Assembly: GCF_000189255.1 (NCBI RefSeq)
Contig: NZ_AEVS01000081.1
Location: 62,001-126,000 of the forward strand
Source of the DNA: Vibrio brasiliensis LMG 20546
GTDB taxonomy: Bacteria > Pseudomonadota > Gammaproteobacteria > Enterobacterales > Vibrionaceae
Direction of reading: 5' to 3'
Length of the DNA stretch: 64,000 bases
Below the pieces are notes generated by a model that worked only from the letters and a program-made list of their open reading frames with translations, was not told the origin of the DNA and did no database searches. This document shows positions 35,201-44,500 of this stretch, one piece after another (within the stretch, counting starts at the first letter, position 1; each line of letters begins with the position of its first letter). A program made the position numbers and the translations under genes.

Positions 35201-36844
35201 TTAAACCTTGAAGAAACCTAATTGCTGTTTCTGGTTTTCCGCCAGGTTAGATAGCTCTTGGCTTGCCGCTGCAGACTGAGTAATACCCGTTACGTTTTGG
35301 CTTACTAACTCATAGATGTTACCAAGGTTAGTGTTGATGTCCGCCGTTACCTGGCCTTGCTCTTCTGATGCGACCGCTACTTGTGCGTTGAGCGTCGTTA
35401 GCTCAGAAATAGAGGTACTGATGTTGTGTAGTGCACTGCGTACTTGTTCGGCTTGTTGTTGATTCTGCGCGAGTAGCTCCAGGCTTGAACTCATGCTGTC
35501 ATTGGCCGTGCCTGACTGAGTTTGCAGTTCTTCAATGATAACCTGAATTTCTTTGGTTGATTCCTGAGTACGTGCGGCCAGCATACGAACTTCATCTGCA
35601 ACCACAGCAAAGCCGCGACCACTTTCACCTGCACGTGCTGCTTCAATCGCCGCATTAAGTGCCAGTAAGTTAGTCTGCTCTGAGATACTTTCGATTACCT
35701 CAATCACTTTACCAATCTGCTCAGATTGCTCTTTCAGGTTGGTTACAACATTGGCAGCTTGTGCTAGCTGATCAGCCATCTTAATGCTTGCGCGAGTATT
35801 CTGTTCAAATATCTCCAGGCTTTCACGAGCCATTTTGTTTGCGCTGTTCGATGCTTCGTCAGCTAAGTTGGCATTCTGTGTGACTTCAGAAGCGGTACTT
35901 TCCATCTGGTTTATCGCCGAAGCAACCTGTTCAACTTCGTTCTTTTCCTGATCCGAGTTGACACTAGACTGAGTCATTACCGCGGCAAGTTCTGTCGATG
36001 CTGAAGCAACATCTACACTGATTCTAACCAGAGAATCTACCGTTGTTTTTAGCTGGCCAACCGTAGAGTTAAAGTCGCGTGAAAGGGCAGTGATTTCGTT
36101 GTCGCCTTCCTCTGCTACTTTAACGCGTAGATTGCCTTCAGCCAGCTCTTTCATTGCATTTTGCAACTGCTTAATTGGCGTAACAATGATGCCTGCCAGT
36201 AACCAACTGATCGCGAAAGCAGCCAGTAGTACTGCCGCTAAGCCAAGTACAGAGTTAAACATCACATCTGAGTGAATCTTTTCATTGTGTTCGACTTCAG
36301 CCAGAGCAAGCTGGTTAAGCTTTTTCGACAGCTTATCAATCGCTTCGACCATATCTTTACCTTTATCGCGGTAAATGCCAGAAGCCTGATTGTACTGGTT
36401 GTCAAAGTCACTTGAAGTCACTGACTGGCTATGCTTTTTGTTTAATAGTGGGATCATTGTGCTGATTGAGTAACTGACGTAGTTCTCAATCGCCATTTCC
36501 ATTTGTTCGATTTCAGCCTTCAGACCGTCGATATCTCTTAGATTGTCTAGTAGGCGTAGGTTCTCTGTCTGCTTTGAGCGCAGAGTTTGCTGCAACTGAG
36601 CAACATCATCGGCGCGGAACAGGCTGTAGATTGCCTTAATACGCATACCGTAGGTGTTATCGATGATCTTGGTGAGTTCATCTTTATGTTGGATAACGTC
36701 GTTGGTCGAGACGGTCACCTGATTAAAAGCGTGCTTTAGGGTAGTCGTGCTGTAGCTAATGCCTGCAATAAGAAGCAGTATTGTAAATACTACAGGCACA
36801 ACAACTTGCAGCTTGATGGATAAGCCACTTAATAACTGGCGCAT
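35201..36844 (-). CDS. Methyl-accepting chemotaxis protein with four-helix-type sensor
   Basis: A 547-residue inner-membrane receptor. TM1 is at ~10-32 ([20 protein letters not shown]). The ~165-residue periplasmic domain is all helical, like a four-helix-bundle sensor ([23 protein letters not shown]). TM2 is at ~195-218 and HAMP at ~218-272 ([22 protein letters not shown]). The signalling hairpin is [38 protein letters not shown]. It ends [10 protein letters not shown], the common vibrio-type C-terminus. The position upstream of pstS is conserved in V. cholerae as I recall it. Ligand unknown. Confidence 0.94.
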   Translation of the reverse strand: MRQLLSGLSIKLQVVVPVVFTILLLIAGISYSTTTLKHAFNQVTVSTNDVIQHKDELTKIIDNTYGMRIKAIYSLFRADDVAQLQQTLRSKQTENLRLLDNLRDIDGLKAEIEQMEMAIENYVSYSISTMIPLLNKKHSQSVTSSDFDNQYNQASGIYRDKGKDMVEAIDKLSKKLNQLALAEVEHNEKIHSDVMFNSVLGLAAVLLAAFAISWLLAGIIVTPIKQLQNAMKELAEGNLRVKVAEEGDNEITALSRDFNSTVGQLKTTVDSLVRISVDVASASTELAAVMTQSSVNSDQEKNEVEQVASAINQMESTASEVTQNANLADEASNSANKMARESLEIFEQNTRASIKMADQLAQAANVVTNLKEQSEQIGKVIEVIESISEQTNLLALNAAIEAARAGESGRGFAVVADEVRMLAARTQESTKEIQVIIEELQTQSGTANDSMSSSLELLAQNQQQAEQVRSALHNISTSISELTTLNAQVAVASEEQGQVTADINTNLGNIYELVSQNVTGITQSAAASQELSNLAENQKQQLGFFKV

Positions 36845-37093
36845 GAAAGGTCCTCTTCTGAATAGATAGATTGTTATTTATTATATTTTTGTATGAGAAT
36901 TATTCTAATTTGCATTATTGATAATGCAATCGATAATTGCGGTCATTGTAAATGATCGCGGTGTGTAGGTTAAATAGGAAATTGTATTATTTTACATGTG
37001 GTTACAGTACAAACTTTACCCGCATGGAGTGTTGAATAACTTTGATTTACAATTTTCTTTCACTGATTTTTGATAAGGGCTAAATAATTTCAC

Positions 37094-37174
37094 CTGTCAT
37101 AGAGGCTTAAACTAAGTGAAACACAACTGTCATATTTGAGTCCTAAAGTGGGCACCGTTCAAGTGAAACACAAC
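37094..37174 (+). promoter_or_regulatory. PHO box half-sites and 14-bp direct repeat upstream of pstS
   Basis: CTGTCAT occurs at 37094-37100 and again at 37127-37133, exactly 33 bp apart, which is three turns of the 11-bp PhoB repeat spacing. The in-phase heptamers between them (GCTTAAA, GTGAAAC) are weak half-sites. A separate 14-bp direct repeat AAGTGAAACACAAC lies at 37114-37127 and 37161-37174. The layout supports PhoB control of the pst operon. The rest of the 36845-37202 gap has no ORF. Confidence 0.7.
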
Positions 37175-37202
37175 GGCAATAAAGCCACTTAAGGAAATTG
37201 TG

Positions 37203-38024
37203 ATGAAAAAGACAGTAATCGGTGCAATCGCACTTCTAGGCGCAATGGCAGTGACTTCAGTTTCTGCTAAAGAAACTATCTCTGCAGTGGGTTCTAGCAG
37301 CGTTACTCCACTGATGGAAGTTTTCTCTGAAACATATATGAAGACACACAACAACGTGTTTATCGAAGTTCAAGGCCCTGGCTCTTCTGCTGGTGTAAAA
37401 GCAGCGAAAAACGGTAGCGCGGACTTAGGTATGTCTTCACGTAACCTAAAAGATTCTGAAAAAGAGCCGGCTCTTAAAGAACTAACAGTTGCACTAGACG
37501 GTATCGCAGTTGTTGTAAACCCTAAGAACAAGCTAGGTAAACTGACCGCTGAGCAAGTAACAGCAATCTACAAAGGCGACATTACTAACTGGAAAGATGT
37601 TGGTGGTGCAGATAAGCCAATCGTTGCTATCACTCGTGATACAGCTTCAGGTACTCGTGGTGCTTTTGAAGACATCATGAAGCTGAAAAAGAAAATCTCT
37701 GGTAAGAAAGTTTCTGCAATTTCTCAGCGCGCTCAAGTTGCAAACGGCAACGGTGCTCTGAAAACTATGGTTGCTTCAAACCCTTACGCTATCGGCTACA
37801 TCTCTCTAGGTACTGTAGACAACTCAGTAAATGCGCTATCAATTGACGGTGTTGAAGCAAACGTTGATAACGTGAAGAACGGTTCTTACAAAGTCGCTCG
37901 CCCATTCCTAGTGCTTTACAAAGAAGGTAAACCATCTGCTGAAACTCAGAAGTTCCTGGATTGGATGGTAACGCCGGAAGCACAAACTCTTGTAGACCAG
38001 AAAGGCTACATCTCAGTTAACTAA
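37203..38024 (+). CDS. pstS: Phosphate ABC transporter, periplasmic phosphate-binding protein
   Basis: A 273-residue binding protein with a signal peptide (~1-22, ending VSA-KETISAVG). The phosphate-site loops are present: GSSSVTPLMEVF (~29-40), GPGSSAGVKAAKNGSADLGMSSR (~58-80) and ITRDTASGTRGAFED (~147-161). It is the short PstS type common in vibrios. The ATG at 37203 has AAGGAA 6 bases upstream. It is the first gene of pstSCAB, is expected to be expressed most, and is separated from pstC by a hairpin. Confidence 0.95.
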   Translation: MKKTVIGAIALLGAMAVTSVSAKETISAVGSSSVTPLMEVFSETYMKTHNNVFIEVQGPGSSAGVKAAKNGSADLGMSSRNLKDSEKEPALKELTVALDGIAVVVNPKNKLGKLTAEQVTAIYKGDITNWKDVGGADKPIVAITRDTASGTRGAFEDIMKLKKKISGKKVSAISQRAQVANGNGALKTMVASNPYAIGYISLGTVDNSVNALSIDGVEANVDNVKNGSYKVARPFLVLYKEGKPSAETQKFLDWMVTPEAQTLVDQKGYISVN

Positions 38025-38049
38025 TTTTAGTTGACCATCTAACAAATTT

Positions 38050-38080
38050 GCTCAGCCCACCTTTTCGGGCTGAGCGTTTT
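38050..38080 (+). terminator. Attenuating hairpin between pstS and pstC
   Basis: GCTCAGCCC / GGGCTGAGC with an 8-base loop, followed by GTTTT. It probably gives partial termination or 3' protection, so PstS is made in excess of the membrane parts. Confidence 0.7.
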
Positions 38081-38127
38081 CAATCCATTTCGACTCTGCT
38101 CTGCAGCTCGAACTGTGAGATTTTCAT

Positions 38128-39057
38128 ATGACCATCGCAAATAGTGAAAAGCTTATGAATACTGAAGCGACTCAACTTAATAAGTCAGGTCTGCGTGCTC
38201 AAAAGCGTGTAGATTGGAAAGAGCGTATCTTTCACGGCCTATTTTTAACCAGTGCGGTTATCGGTATTGTCTCTCTAGCGGTTATCGCTTACTTCATTGT
38301 TAAAGAAAGTATCCCTGCATTCCAGGAAGCTGGTGTCTCGGGCATCGTTTTAGGCCAGGACTGGTTACCGCCAGCGCTTTACGGCGTCGCAACTATGATC
38401 GTTGCTTCTGTGGTCTCTACTTTAGGTGCGGTTGTTGTTGGTGTGCCTATCGGTGTGCTTACGGCTATCTATATTGCAGAAATTGCACCTAAACGAGTCG
38501 CCGATATTATCCGACCAGCGGTAGAGCTGTTGGCCGGTATCCCTTCGGTTGTCTATGGTTTCTTTGGTTTGGTAATCATTGTTCCGCTCATCCAAAATAT
38601 CTTTAATGTACCAGCGGGTAACACCATTCTGGCGGGTATCATCGTACTTGGCGTGATGATTCTTCCTACGGTTATTACTGTATCAGAGACTTCAATCCGC
38701 GCGGTTCCCCGTACGTACAAAGAGGGCTCTCTAGCACTCGGCGCTTCGAAAATCTTCACTATCTTTAAGCTGCTTGTTCCAGCGGCAAGAAGCGGCATTA
38801 TGACAGGCGTGATTCTGGGTATTGGTCGTGCTCTTGGTGAAACAATGGCCATCATCATGGTGATGGGTAATGCGCCAGCGATGCCAGAAGGTATCCTTGA
38901 TTCAGCGCGTACTCTGACTGCCAACATTGCAATTGAAATGTCTTACGCAAGTGGTGTTCACGCCAACGCACTATACGCAACAGGTGTTGTTCTGCTGGTG
39001 TTTATTATGTCTCTAAATGCGGTTCTTCTTTACCTGAACCGTGAGAAAGCGAGGTAA
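38128..39057 (+). CDS. pstC: Phosphate ABC transporter permease PstC
   Basis: A 309-residue inner-membrane permease with six main helices. The conserved PstC blocks are visible: GVPIGVLTAIYIAEIAPKR, ELLAGIPSVVYGFFGLVIIVPL, and the ATPase-contact EAA loop SETSIRAVPRTYKEGSLALGASKIFTIFKLLVPAARSGIMTGVILGIGRALGETMAIIMVMGN. The first ~35 residues are cytoplasmic and basic. An ATG nine codons later could also be used. Pairs with PstA. Confidence 0.94.
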   Translation: MTIANSEKLMNTEATQLNKSGLRAQKRVDWKERIFHGLFLTSAVIGIVSLAVIAYFIVKESIPAFQEAGVSGIVLGQDWLPPALYGVATMIVASVVSTLGAVVVGVPIGVLTAIYIAEIAPKRVADIIRPAVELLAGIPSVVYGFFGLVIIVPLIQNIFNVPAGNTILAGIIVLGVMILPTVITVSETSIRAVPRTYKEGSLALGASKIFTIFKLLVPAARSGIMTGVILGIGRALGETMAIIMVMGNAPAMPEGILDSARTLTANIAIEMSYASGVHANALYATGVVLLVFIMSLNAVLLYLNREKAR

Positions 39058-39062
39058 TAACA

Positions 39063-39971
39063 ATGTCTCAAACAACGCAATCACCTAACACGTTAAAGGG
39101 CGCGCAAATGGATACCGCAAAGCTGAAAAAAGCTCGTCAGACCAAAGATAATATCTTGAATGCTTTTGTATGGGCGTCTGCTGCACTCACGGTAGGTTTC
39201 CTGTTCTGGATTATTTGGTACATCTTATCGAATGGTCTTCAGCATGTAGATTGGGCGTTCGTAACCGATAACTACACCGCAACTGGGGAAGAGAAGGGTA
39301 TCTTCCCGATGATAGTGTCGACCCTATACATGGTAATCGCTTCAATCGCGGTTGCGGCGCCATTGGGCATTATGACCGCAATCTACCTGACTGAATACGC
39401 TAAAGTAGGCAGTCGATTGGTTAAGGTTATTCGTTTCTGTACTGAGTCACTGGCGGGTATTCCATCGATCATCTTCGGTCTGTTTGGTATGACTTTCTTT
39501 GTCGCGATCCTAGGCCTTGGTTTCTCAATTCTGTCGGGCGCTTTAACACTGAGTATTCTTATTCTGCCGGTTATTATTCGTACCACAGAAGAAGCGTTAA
39601 TGGCGGTACCGCAAACCTATCGCGAAGGTTCTTACGCGTTAGGGTCTTCAAAAATTTACACCATCTGGCGTCTAATCTTACCAAGTGCGACTCCAGGTAT
39701 CTTAACTTCGGTCATTCTAAGTATTGGTCGTGTAATTGGTGAATCAGCACCTGTTTTCTTAACAGCAGGTATGGTGGCGCGAATTCCTGATTCGTTGCTC
39801 GACTCAGGTCGCACCCTAACCGTTCACTTATATAAGCTAACCACTGAGTTGTTCACCATTGAAGAGTGGAATCAGGCATACGGTACAGCAACGGTACTGA
39901 TTGTTGTGGTCTTGCTGATCAACATGACGACTAAATTTATCGCCAGTCGTTTTAACAAAGCAACCTACTAA
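39063..39971 (+). CDS. pstA: Phosphate ABC transporter permease PstA
   Basis: A 302-residue inner-membrane permease that forms the channel with PstC. Key blocks are APLGIMTAIYLTEYAKVGSRLVKVIRFCTESLAGIPSIIFGLFGMTFF and the EAA loop TTEEALMAVPQTYREGSYALGSSKIYTIWRLILPSATPGILTSVILSIGRVIGESAPVFLTAG. It starts 5 bases after pstC and is followed by pstB after 50 bases. Normal length. Confidence 0.94.
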   Translation: MSQTTQSPNTLKGAQMDTAKLKKARQTKDNILNAFVWASAALTVGFLFWIIWYILSNGLQHVDWAFVTDNYTATGEEKGIFPMIVSTLYMVIASIAVAAPLGIMTAIYLTEYAKVGSRLVKVIRFCTESLAGIPSIIFGLFGMTFFVAILGLGFSILSGALTLSILILPVIIRTTEEALMAVPQTYREGSYALGSSKIYTIWRLILPSATPGILTSVILSIGRVIGESAPVFLTAGMVARIPDSLLDSGRTLTVHLYKLTTELFTIEEWNQAYGTATVLIVVVLLINMTTKFIASRFNKATY

Positions 39972-40021
39972 GCTTCTTTGCACAGTTAGATACCAATTAC
40001 AGAATTTAAGAGATTAAGAAA

Positions 40022-40771
40022 ATGAACAAGTTTAACATCGAAAACCTAGATCTATTTTACGGTGATAACCAAGCACTGAAGTCAATTAACCTACCTGTTC
40101 CTGAGCGTCAGGTAACGGCTCTGATTGGTCCATCTGGTTGTGGTAAATCGACCTTATTGCGTTGTCTGAACCGCATGAACGATCTGATTGAAGGTGTAAA
40201 GATCACTGGTCGTTTAGAAATGGATGGTGATGATATCTACGGCAATATCGACGTTGCTGACCTGCGTATTAAAGTGGGTATGGTTTTCCAGAAGCCAAAC
40301 CCATTCCCAATGAGTATTTATGAAAACGTCGCCTACGGTCTCCGTGCTCAAGGCATCAAGGATAAGAAGTATATCGACCAAGTAGTTGAACGCTCTTTGC
40401 GTGGTGCAGCTTTATGGGATGAAGTGAAAGACCGCCTTAAGTCGCATGCGTTTGGCCTATCTGGTGGTCAGCAGCAGCGACTATGTATTGCACGTACGAT
40501 TGCGATGGAACCGGATGTGATCCTGATGGATGAACCAACGTCGGCTCTGGATCCTATTGCGACTCATAAAATTGAAGAGTTAATGGAAGAACTGAAAAAG
40601 AACTACACCATTGTTATCGTCACTCACTCAATGCAGCAGGCGCGTCGTATCTCAGACCGTACCGCTTTCTTCCTGATGGGTGAGCTTGTCGAACATAATG
40701 ATACTCAGGTTATCTTCAGCACACCAAAAGATGACCGTACTAAAGGTTATGTAAACGGCGACTTCGGTTAA
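40022..40771 (+). CDS. pstB: Phosphate ABC transporter ATP-binding protein
   Basis: A 249-residue ATPase with Walker [10 protein letters not shown] (~37-45), Q-loop [21 protein letters not shown], signature [33 protein letters not shown] (signature plus Walker B), and H-loop [22 protein letters not shown]. It powers phosphate uptake by PstSCA. No phoU follows, so signalling to PhoR must rely on a phoU elsewhere. The pst operon ends here at a terminator. Confidence 0.96.
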   Translation: MNKFNIENLDLFYGDNQALKSINLPVPERQVTALIGPSGCGKSTLLRCLNRMNDLIEGVKITGRLEMDGDDIYGNIDVADLRIKVGMVFQKPNPFPMSIYENVAYGLRAQGIKDKKYIDQVVERSLRGAALWDEVKDRLKSHAFGLSGGQQQRLCIARTIAMEPDVILMDEPTSALDPIATHKIEELMEELKKNYTIVIVTHSMQQARRISDRTAFFLMGELVEHNDTQVIFSTPKDDRTKGYVNGDFG

Positions 40772-40816
40772 CCAGTTACTGGCAAAAAAAATTATAACTA
40801 TAAGCGATGGTACTTT

Positions 40817-40841
40817 GCCCCTCTATATGAGGGGCTTTTTT
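40817..40841 (+). terminator. Terminator of the pst operon
   Basis: GCCCCTC / GAGGGGC stem, loop TATAT, followed by TTTTTT. It separates pst from the amyloid operon. Confidence 0.9.
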
Positions 40842-40876
40842 ATGTCAGTAGAAAACAGACTGACTGTTTCACATGT

Positions 40877-40912
40877 GTCTCATCTGTCTCACTACACTGT
40901 CTCAGATGAGAC
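40877..40912 (+). promoter_or_regulatory. Inverted-repeat upstream activating site of the amyloid operon
   Basis: A perfect 10-bp inverted repeat, GTCTCATCTG (40877-40886) and CAGATGAGAC (40903-40912). TGTCTCA also occurs three times in direct order, starting at 40876, 40885 and 40898. The centre is ~97 bp before the predicted start of transcription, a normal distance for an enhancer-binding protein. The VpsR-like regulator at the end of the operon is the natural candidate. Confidence 0.65.
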
Positions 40913-40934
40913 TGATACATATATGAAATATAAT

Positions 40935-40947
40935 TAAGTAATTGATT
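40935..40947 (-). promoter_or_regulatory. IHF binding site between enhancer and promoter
   Basis: TAAGTAATTGATT is a perfect match on the minus strand to the IHF consensus WATCAANNNNTTR. It lies between the inverted repeat and the sigma54 element, where IHF normally bends DNA. Confidence 0.6.
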
Positions 40948-40963
40948 CTTATGGTTTAATTTT

Positions 40964-40980
40964 TTGGCATGAGCGTTGCT
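40964..40980 (+). promoter_or_regulatory. Sigma54 (-24/-12) promoter of the amyloid operon
   Basis: TTGGCATGAGCGTTGCT. The invariant GG (40966-40967) and GC (40978-40979) are separated by exactly 10 bases, as required for RpoN promoters, and the flanking bases match TGGCAC-N5-TTGCW except one. The predicted start is near 40991, giving a ~30-base leader to the ATG at 41021. Confidence 0.85.
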
Positions 40981-41020
40981 CTACCTAATGTGAATCCGAA
41001 TTGGCTTCAGGTTAGGGATA

Positions 41021-41569
41021 ATGCATAAAGTAATTCTGATAATAACAAGTTTATTTAGCCTTCAACTCTCGGCACAAGATTTAGTCACTTTAGGTCCGTC
41101 CACGTTTCAAGGGGCGGAAGGGGCTATTGCCGTCAATATCGCTGCTGGTGAACACAATGTTCAAAGCAGTAACTTTGTCTACTCTGCTCAGGGTGACTAT
41201 GAGTTAACTATCATCTCGTCATCGCAAAGTTCAGAGATCGCTTCTTCAGCTTCGGCATCCATCGAATCAGGTGCATTCGATAATGCTGGTGGCTATATCA
41301 GTGCCAACCTAGCGGCTGGTAATAGTAATCAGCAGCATAACATCATCATTTTCGCCCCTAGCTCTGAAGTGAGCTGGGAAGTGGCTGATCTCAGCTCTCA
41401 GTCAGCAGCGATCTCTGATCGAGGATATTCAGAGAAAGGTGATGACCTTTCAGTCGACATCGCTCCACTTGCTCTAAACGGAGCTAGCGGAGTTATTCAA
41501 ATGAGCCAAATCGCCGGTAGTGGCAATACCGTGCGCAATACATTCCAAATGCCAACAACCATAAATTAA
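41021..41569 (+). CDS. Small Fap-type repeat protein (FapB/FapA-like minor subunit)
   Basis: A 182-residue exported protein with a signal peptide (MHKVILIITSLFSLQLSA-QDL). It carries two Fap-type amyloid repeats, ~22-55 (FQGAEGAIAVNIAAGEHNVQ) and ~79-112 (FDNAGGYISANLAAGNSNQQ). A third, divergent unit at ~145-178 (GASGVIQMSQIAGSGNTVRN) shares the QIAGxGN motif with the later accessory gene. As the first gene after the sigma54 promoter and 26 bp before the large subunit, it fits a minor subunit or nucleator like FapB, or a FapA-like chaperone. Pure FapA relatives lack such repeats. Ribosome site TTAGGGATA. Confidence 0.7.
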   Translation: MHKVILIITSLFSLQLSAQDLVTLGPSTFQGAEGAIAVNIAAGEHNVQSSNFVYSAQGDYELTIISSSQSSEIASSASASIESGAFDNAGGYISANLAAGNSNQQHNIIIFAPSSEVSWEVADLSSQSAAISDRGYSEKGDDLSVDIAPLALNGASGVIQMSQIAGSGNTVRNTFQMPTTIN

Positions 41570-41595
41570 TCTCAATGAAATGAGGAAAAAACACC

Positions 41596-44500
41596 ATGGA
41601 AAAACAATGGAATAAGGTACCGTTAGCGGTAATCATCGGAACGATCCTATCTGCGCCTGCCTATGCAGATGGGCTTGAAGTAGAGGCCAATAATTTACAG
41701 ATCTCTGCGGACAACTGGGTGGATGTAACATTTGATGCTCCAGGTGTTTCCGATACGGGAATCACAAATAACGCCTCATTAAGCAGTGGTGCATTTGATG
41801 ATGCAAGAGGGGTTGTGCATTCAAACGTTGCTGCGGGATTTTATAACCAAGGTAGCAACCAAGCCTCTATGGGTACACGCGCTGAAGGTAATTTAGATGA
41901 GGCTGCTTCAGTTAGAGCTGGCTCTGCGCAAGCCAGCAGTGGTGAAAACCTGTCGATGAAAAAAGACTTTGGTGGCGATAATGACAACAGTGCAACTTTA
42001 GACGGTGCATTTAAGGGTGCCAAAGGCGTTATCGGCACAAACGTTGCTGCGGGTGTTTCAAACTTGCAGACCAATAATGTTGCTATGGGTAATGCCGAAG
42101 ATGCTAGCGAACTAACATTGACAGCAGCCTCTGAACAATACCTTGGATTTGCGCGTACTGATGGTGGCGACGTTGAAGGAAACACGGTTAACTCACTAGG
42201 TGCGGACAATGTCGCAAAAGTTCAGGGGGGCGCGTTTGACGGTGCTAACGGCATTGGTGGAGCTAACGTTACTTCAGGGATGGCTAACCAACAAGCTAAC
42301 TCTGTCGCTTTAGCCAACTTTGTTACTGTTGGTTCAGGTGATCCTTCTGAAGGAGATCCAGCTGCAAATATTGGTGAGACATTAGGTGTTGATGGACTTC
42401 CTGCTAACACTAATAACAAGCAACCTTTAGATAACCAAACTGAAGTGACAAGCGTTACTCTGACATCGAAAGGTAAACAGACTCTGGATGGAAATAGCGT
42501 AACAGTTGATGGCGACCCGCATCAATTCCAGAACAACACGTCATTGGTCGATAATGTGTTTAACGCAGTAAAAGGCATATTTGGTCTTAACGTGGCTTCC
42601 GGCGATCTCAATGCACAAAGCAACAATGTGTCGCTAGGTGTAACGGCGCTACCTGACCCAGATACTGGTAGTACAGTTAACGTAAATGCTCTTGCCGAGC
42701 AAAGTGTACAAAATAACTCGGTGAGCTATACCAATAACGATGGTAACAACAATAACCCATCAACCAATGATGCCACTATTTCACAGAGTTTTGTTGGTGC
42801 GAATGGTATCGTTGGTGCTAACGCTGCTGCGGGGCAAAACAATGCTCAAACCAACAACGTTGCGGTAGCGGTGACTGAGCCTAATGGTAACGGACCTGTT
42901 GATGCTGTAAGTGTAGTTGCATCGTCAACGCAATCTGTCACATCTAATACATTAACTCAGAAGCAAGACGATAGCCTTGGTCAGGTGACCAATAATGCCA
43001 CTATCAATAATGGCTCTTTCTCTGACTCACAAGGCATCGTAGGCGCTAACGCTGCAGCTGGTCAGTTCAATGCCCAGTCTAACCAGGTGAGTGTTGCCTC
43101 CGTTGCTGGTTGGATAGACTCACAATCTGGAACTAGTGGAGTTGTTAAGGCTAATTCCGAACAAACAGTTTCAGGTAATGCCATGGCGACAGAGGGAGCG
43201 GGTAACTACGAAGCGACTTCAAACGCGACATTAACAGGTGACGCGCTAGATAATATTACCGGTATTACTGGTGCGAATATCGCAGCAGGTCAAGGTAATG
43301 CGCAAACGAATAATGTTGCAATGAGCAGTGCATACGGTGATGTCGACTCTTCTGAAGTAGTGGCGGAGAGTACACAAAACGTCACTCAGTCAGATATTTC
43401 ACCAGACAGTGAATCGGACTTAACGTCAAGCGCAACTATTAGTTCTAACTTCTCGAGTGACGTTTCAGGCATCATGGGCGTCAATGTGGCGTCAGGTCAG
43501 TCCAATGTGCAATCTAATAATGTCGCCTTGGCTTCGTATAACGACCAGAATGAATCTACAGCAGATGCTCTTCAAGTTGAAGCAACCAGTCAGCAAGCAG
43601 TGACTTCAAATGATGTCTTTGCTAGTGGTAATGGTTATATCGATAACGATGCGTCGATTGATGGTTCGTTCAACGGTGGAGCCAGCGGTGTTGTTGGTGT
43701 TAACGTCACGTCGGGCCAAGCTAATGCAGCAAGTAACAACGTTGCACTTGGTTTATATGCAAGCAATCCTCAAGATAACTCTCAGGGTGATTTAATCAAG
43801 GCCAAAGCAAGCTCAGATCAATCGGTTGTTGGTAATACTAATAGAATCGCTCAAGGTAGCGAAGCTCCAATCAGTAATACAGCGTCAATTACCAACTCAT
43901 TCACAAATGGAGCGTCCGGCGTGGTTGGCGTGAACAACGCGGCTGGTCAAGGTAACGCTCAGGCGAATAACGTAGCGATTGCCTTAGATGAATCATCGGA
44001 TGACGGTGCTGGCGCAGGTTCAGTTATTGCGGCGTCAAATCAGGATGTCATCAGCAATAATACCATTTCGGATATCCAAGAAGGCATTGCAGTTTCGAAC
44101 CAAGCAACGCTAGATGGTTCATTCACAGGTGTGTCGGGTGTTGTTGGAGTTAACCTGTCATCAGGCCAAACTAACGCGCAAGCTAACAATGTGGCGATTA
44201 GTAATGGCTCTGGCGGTGGTGAAACTAACCCATTCTCTAAACAGGACGGTATTGACACGACATCAAGCTTTAGTGGTGTGCTAGCGGCAAGCATTCAAGA
44301 GATTGATGGTAGTGATGTGACGTTAGGAGCGAGTGATACGGTTTCGGAAAATGTTGCGACACTTACAGGTTCGTTTGACAACGCAAGTGGTGTAATTGGT
44401 GCTAACGTTACTGCTGGGCAGGCTAACGCGCAATCGAACAATGTGGCGATGGCGGCTGATGGTCAGTCTGGTTCGCAAGATGGCACATTAGCAGCGGCTG

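Noticed and set aside
42222-44294. Minus-strand open frames within the amyloid subunit gene
   Set aside because: They mirror the repeats in antisense and have no start signals.
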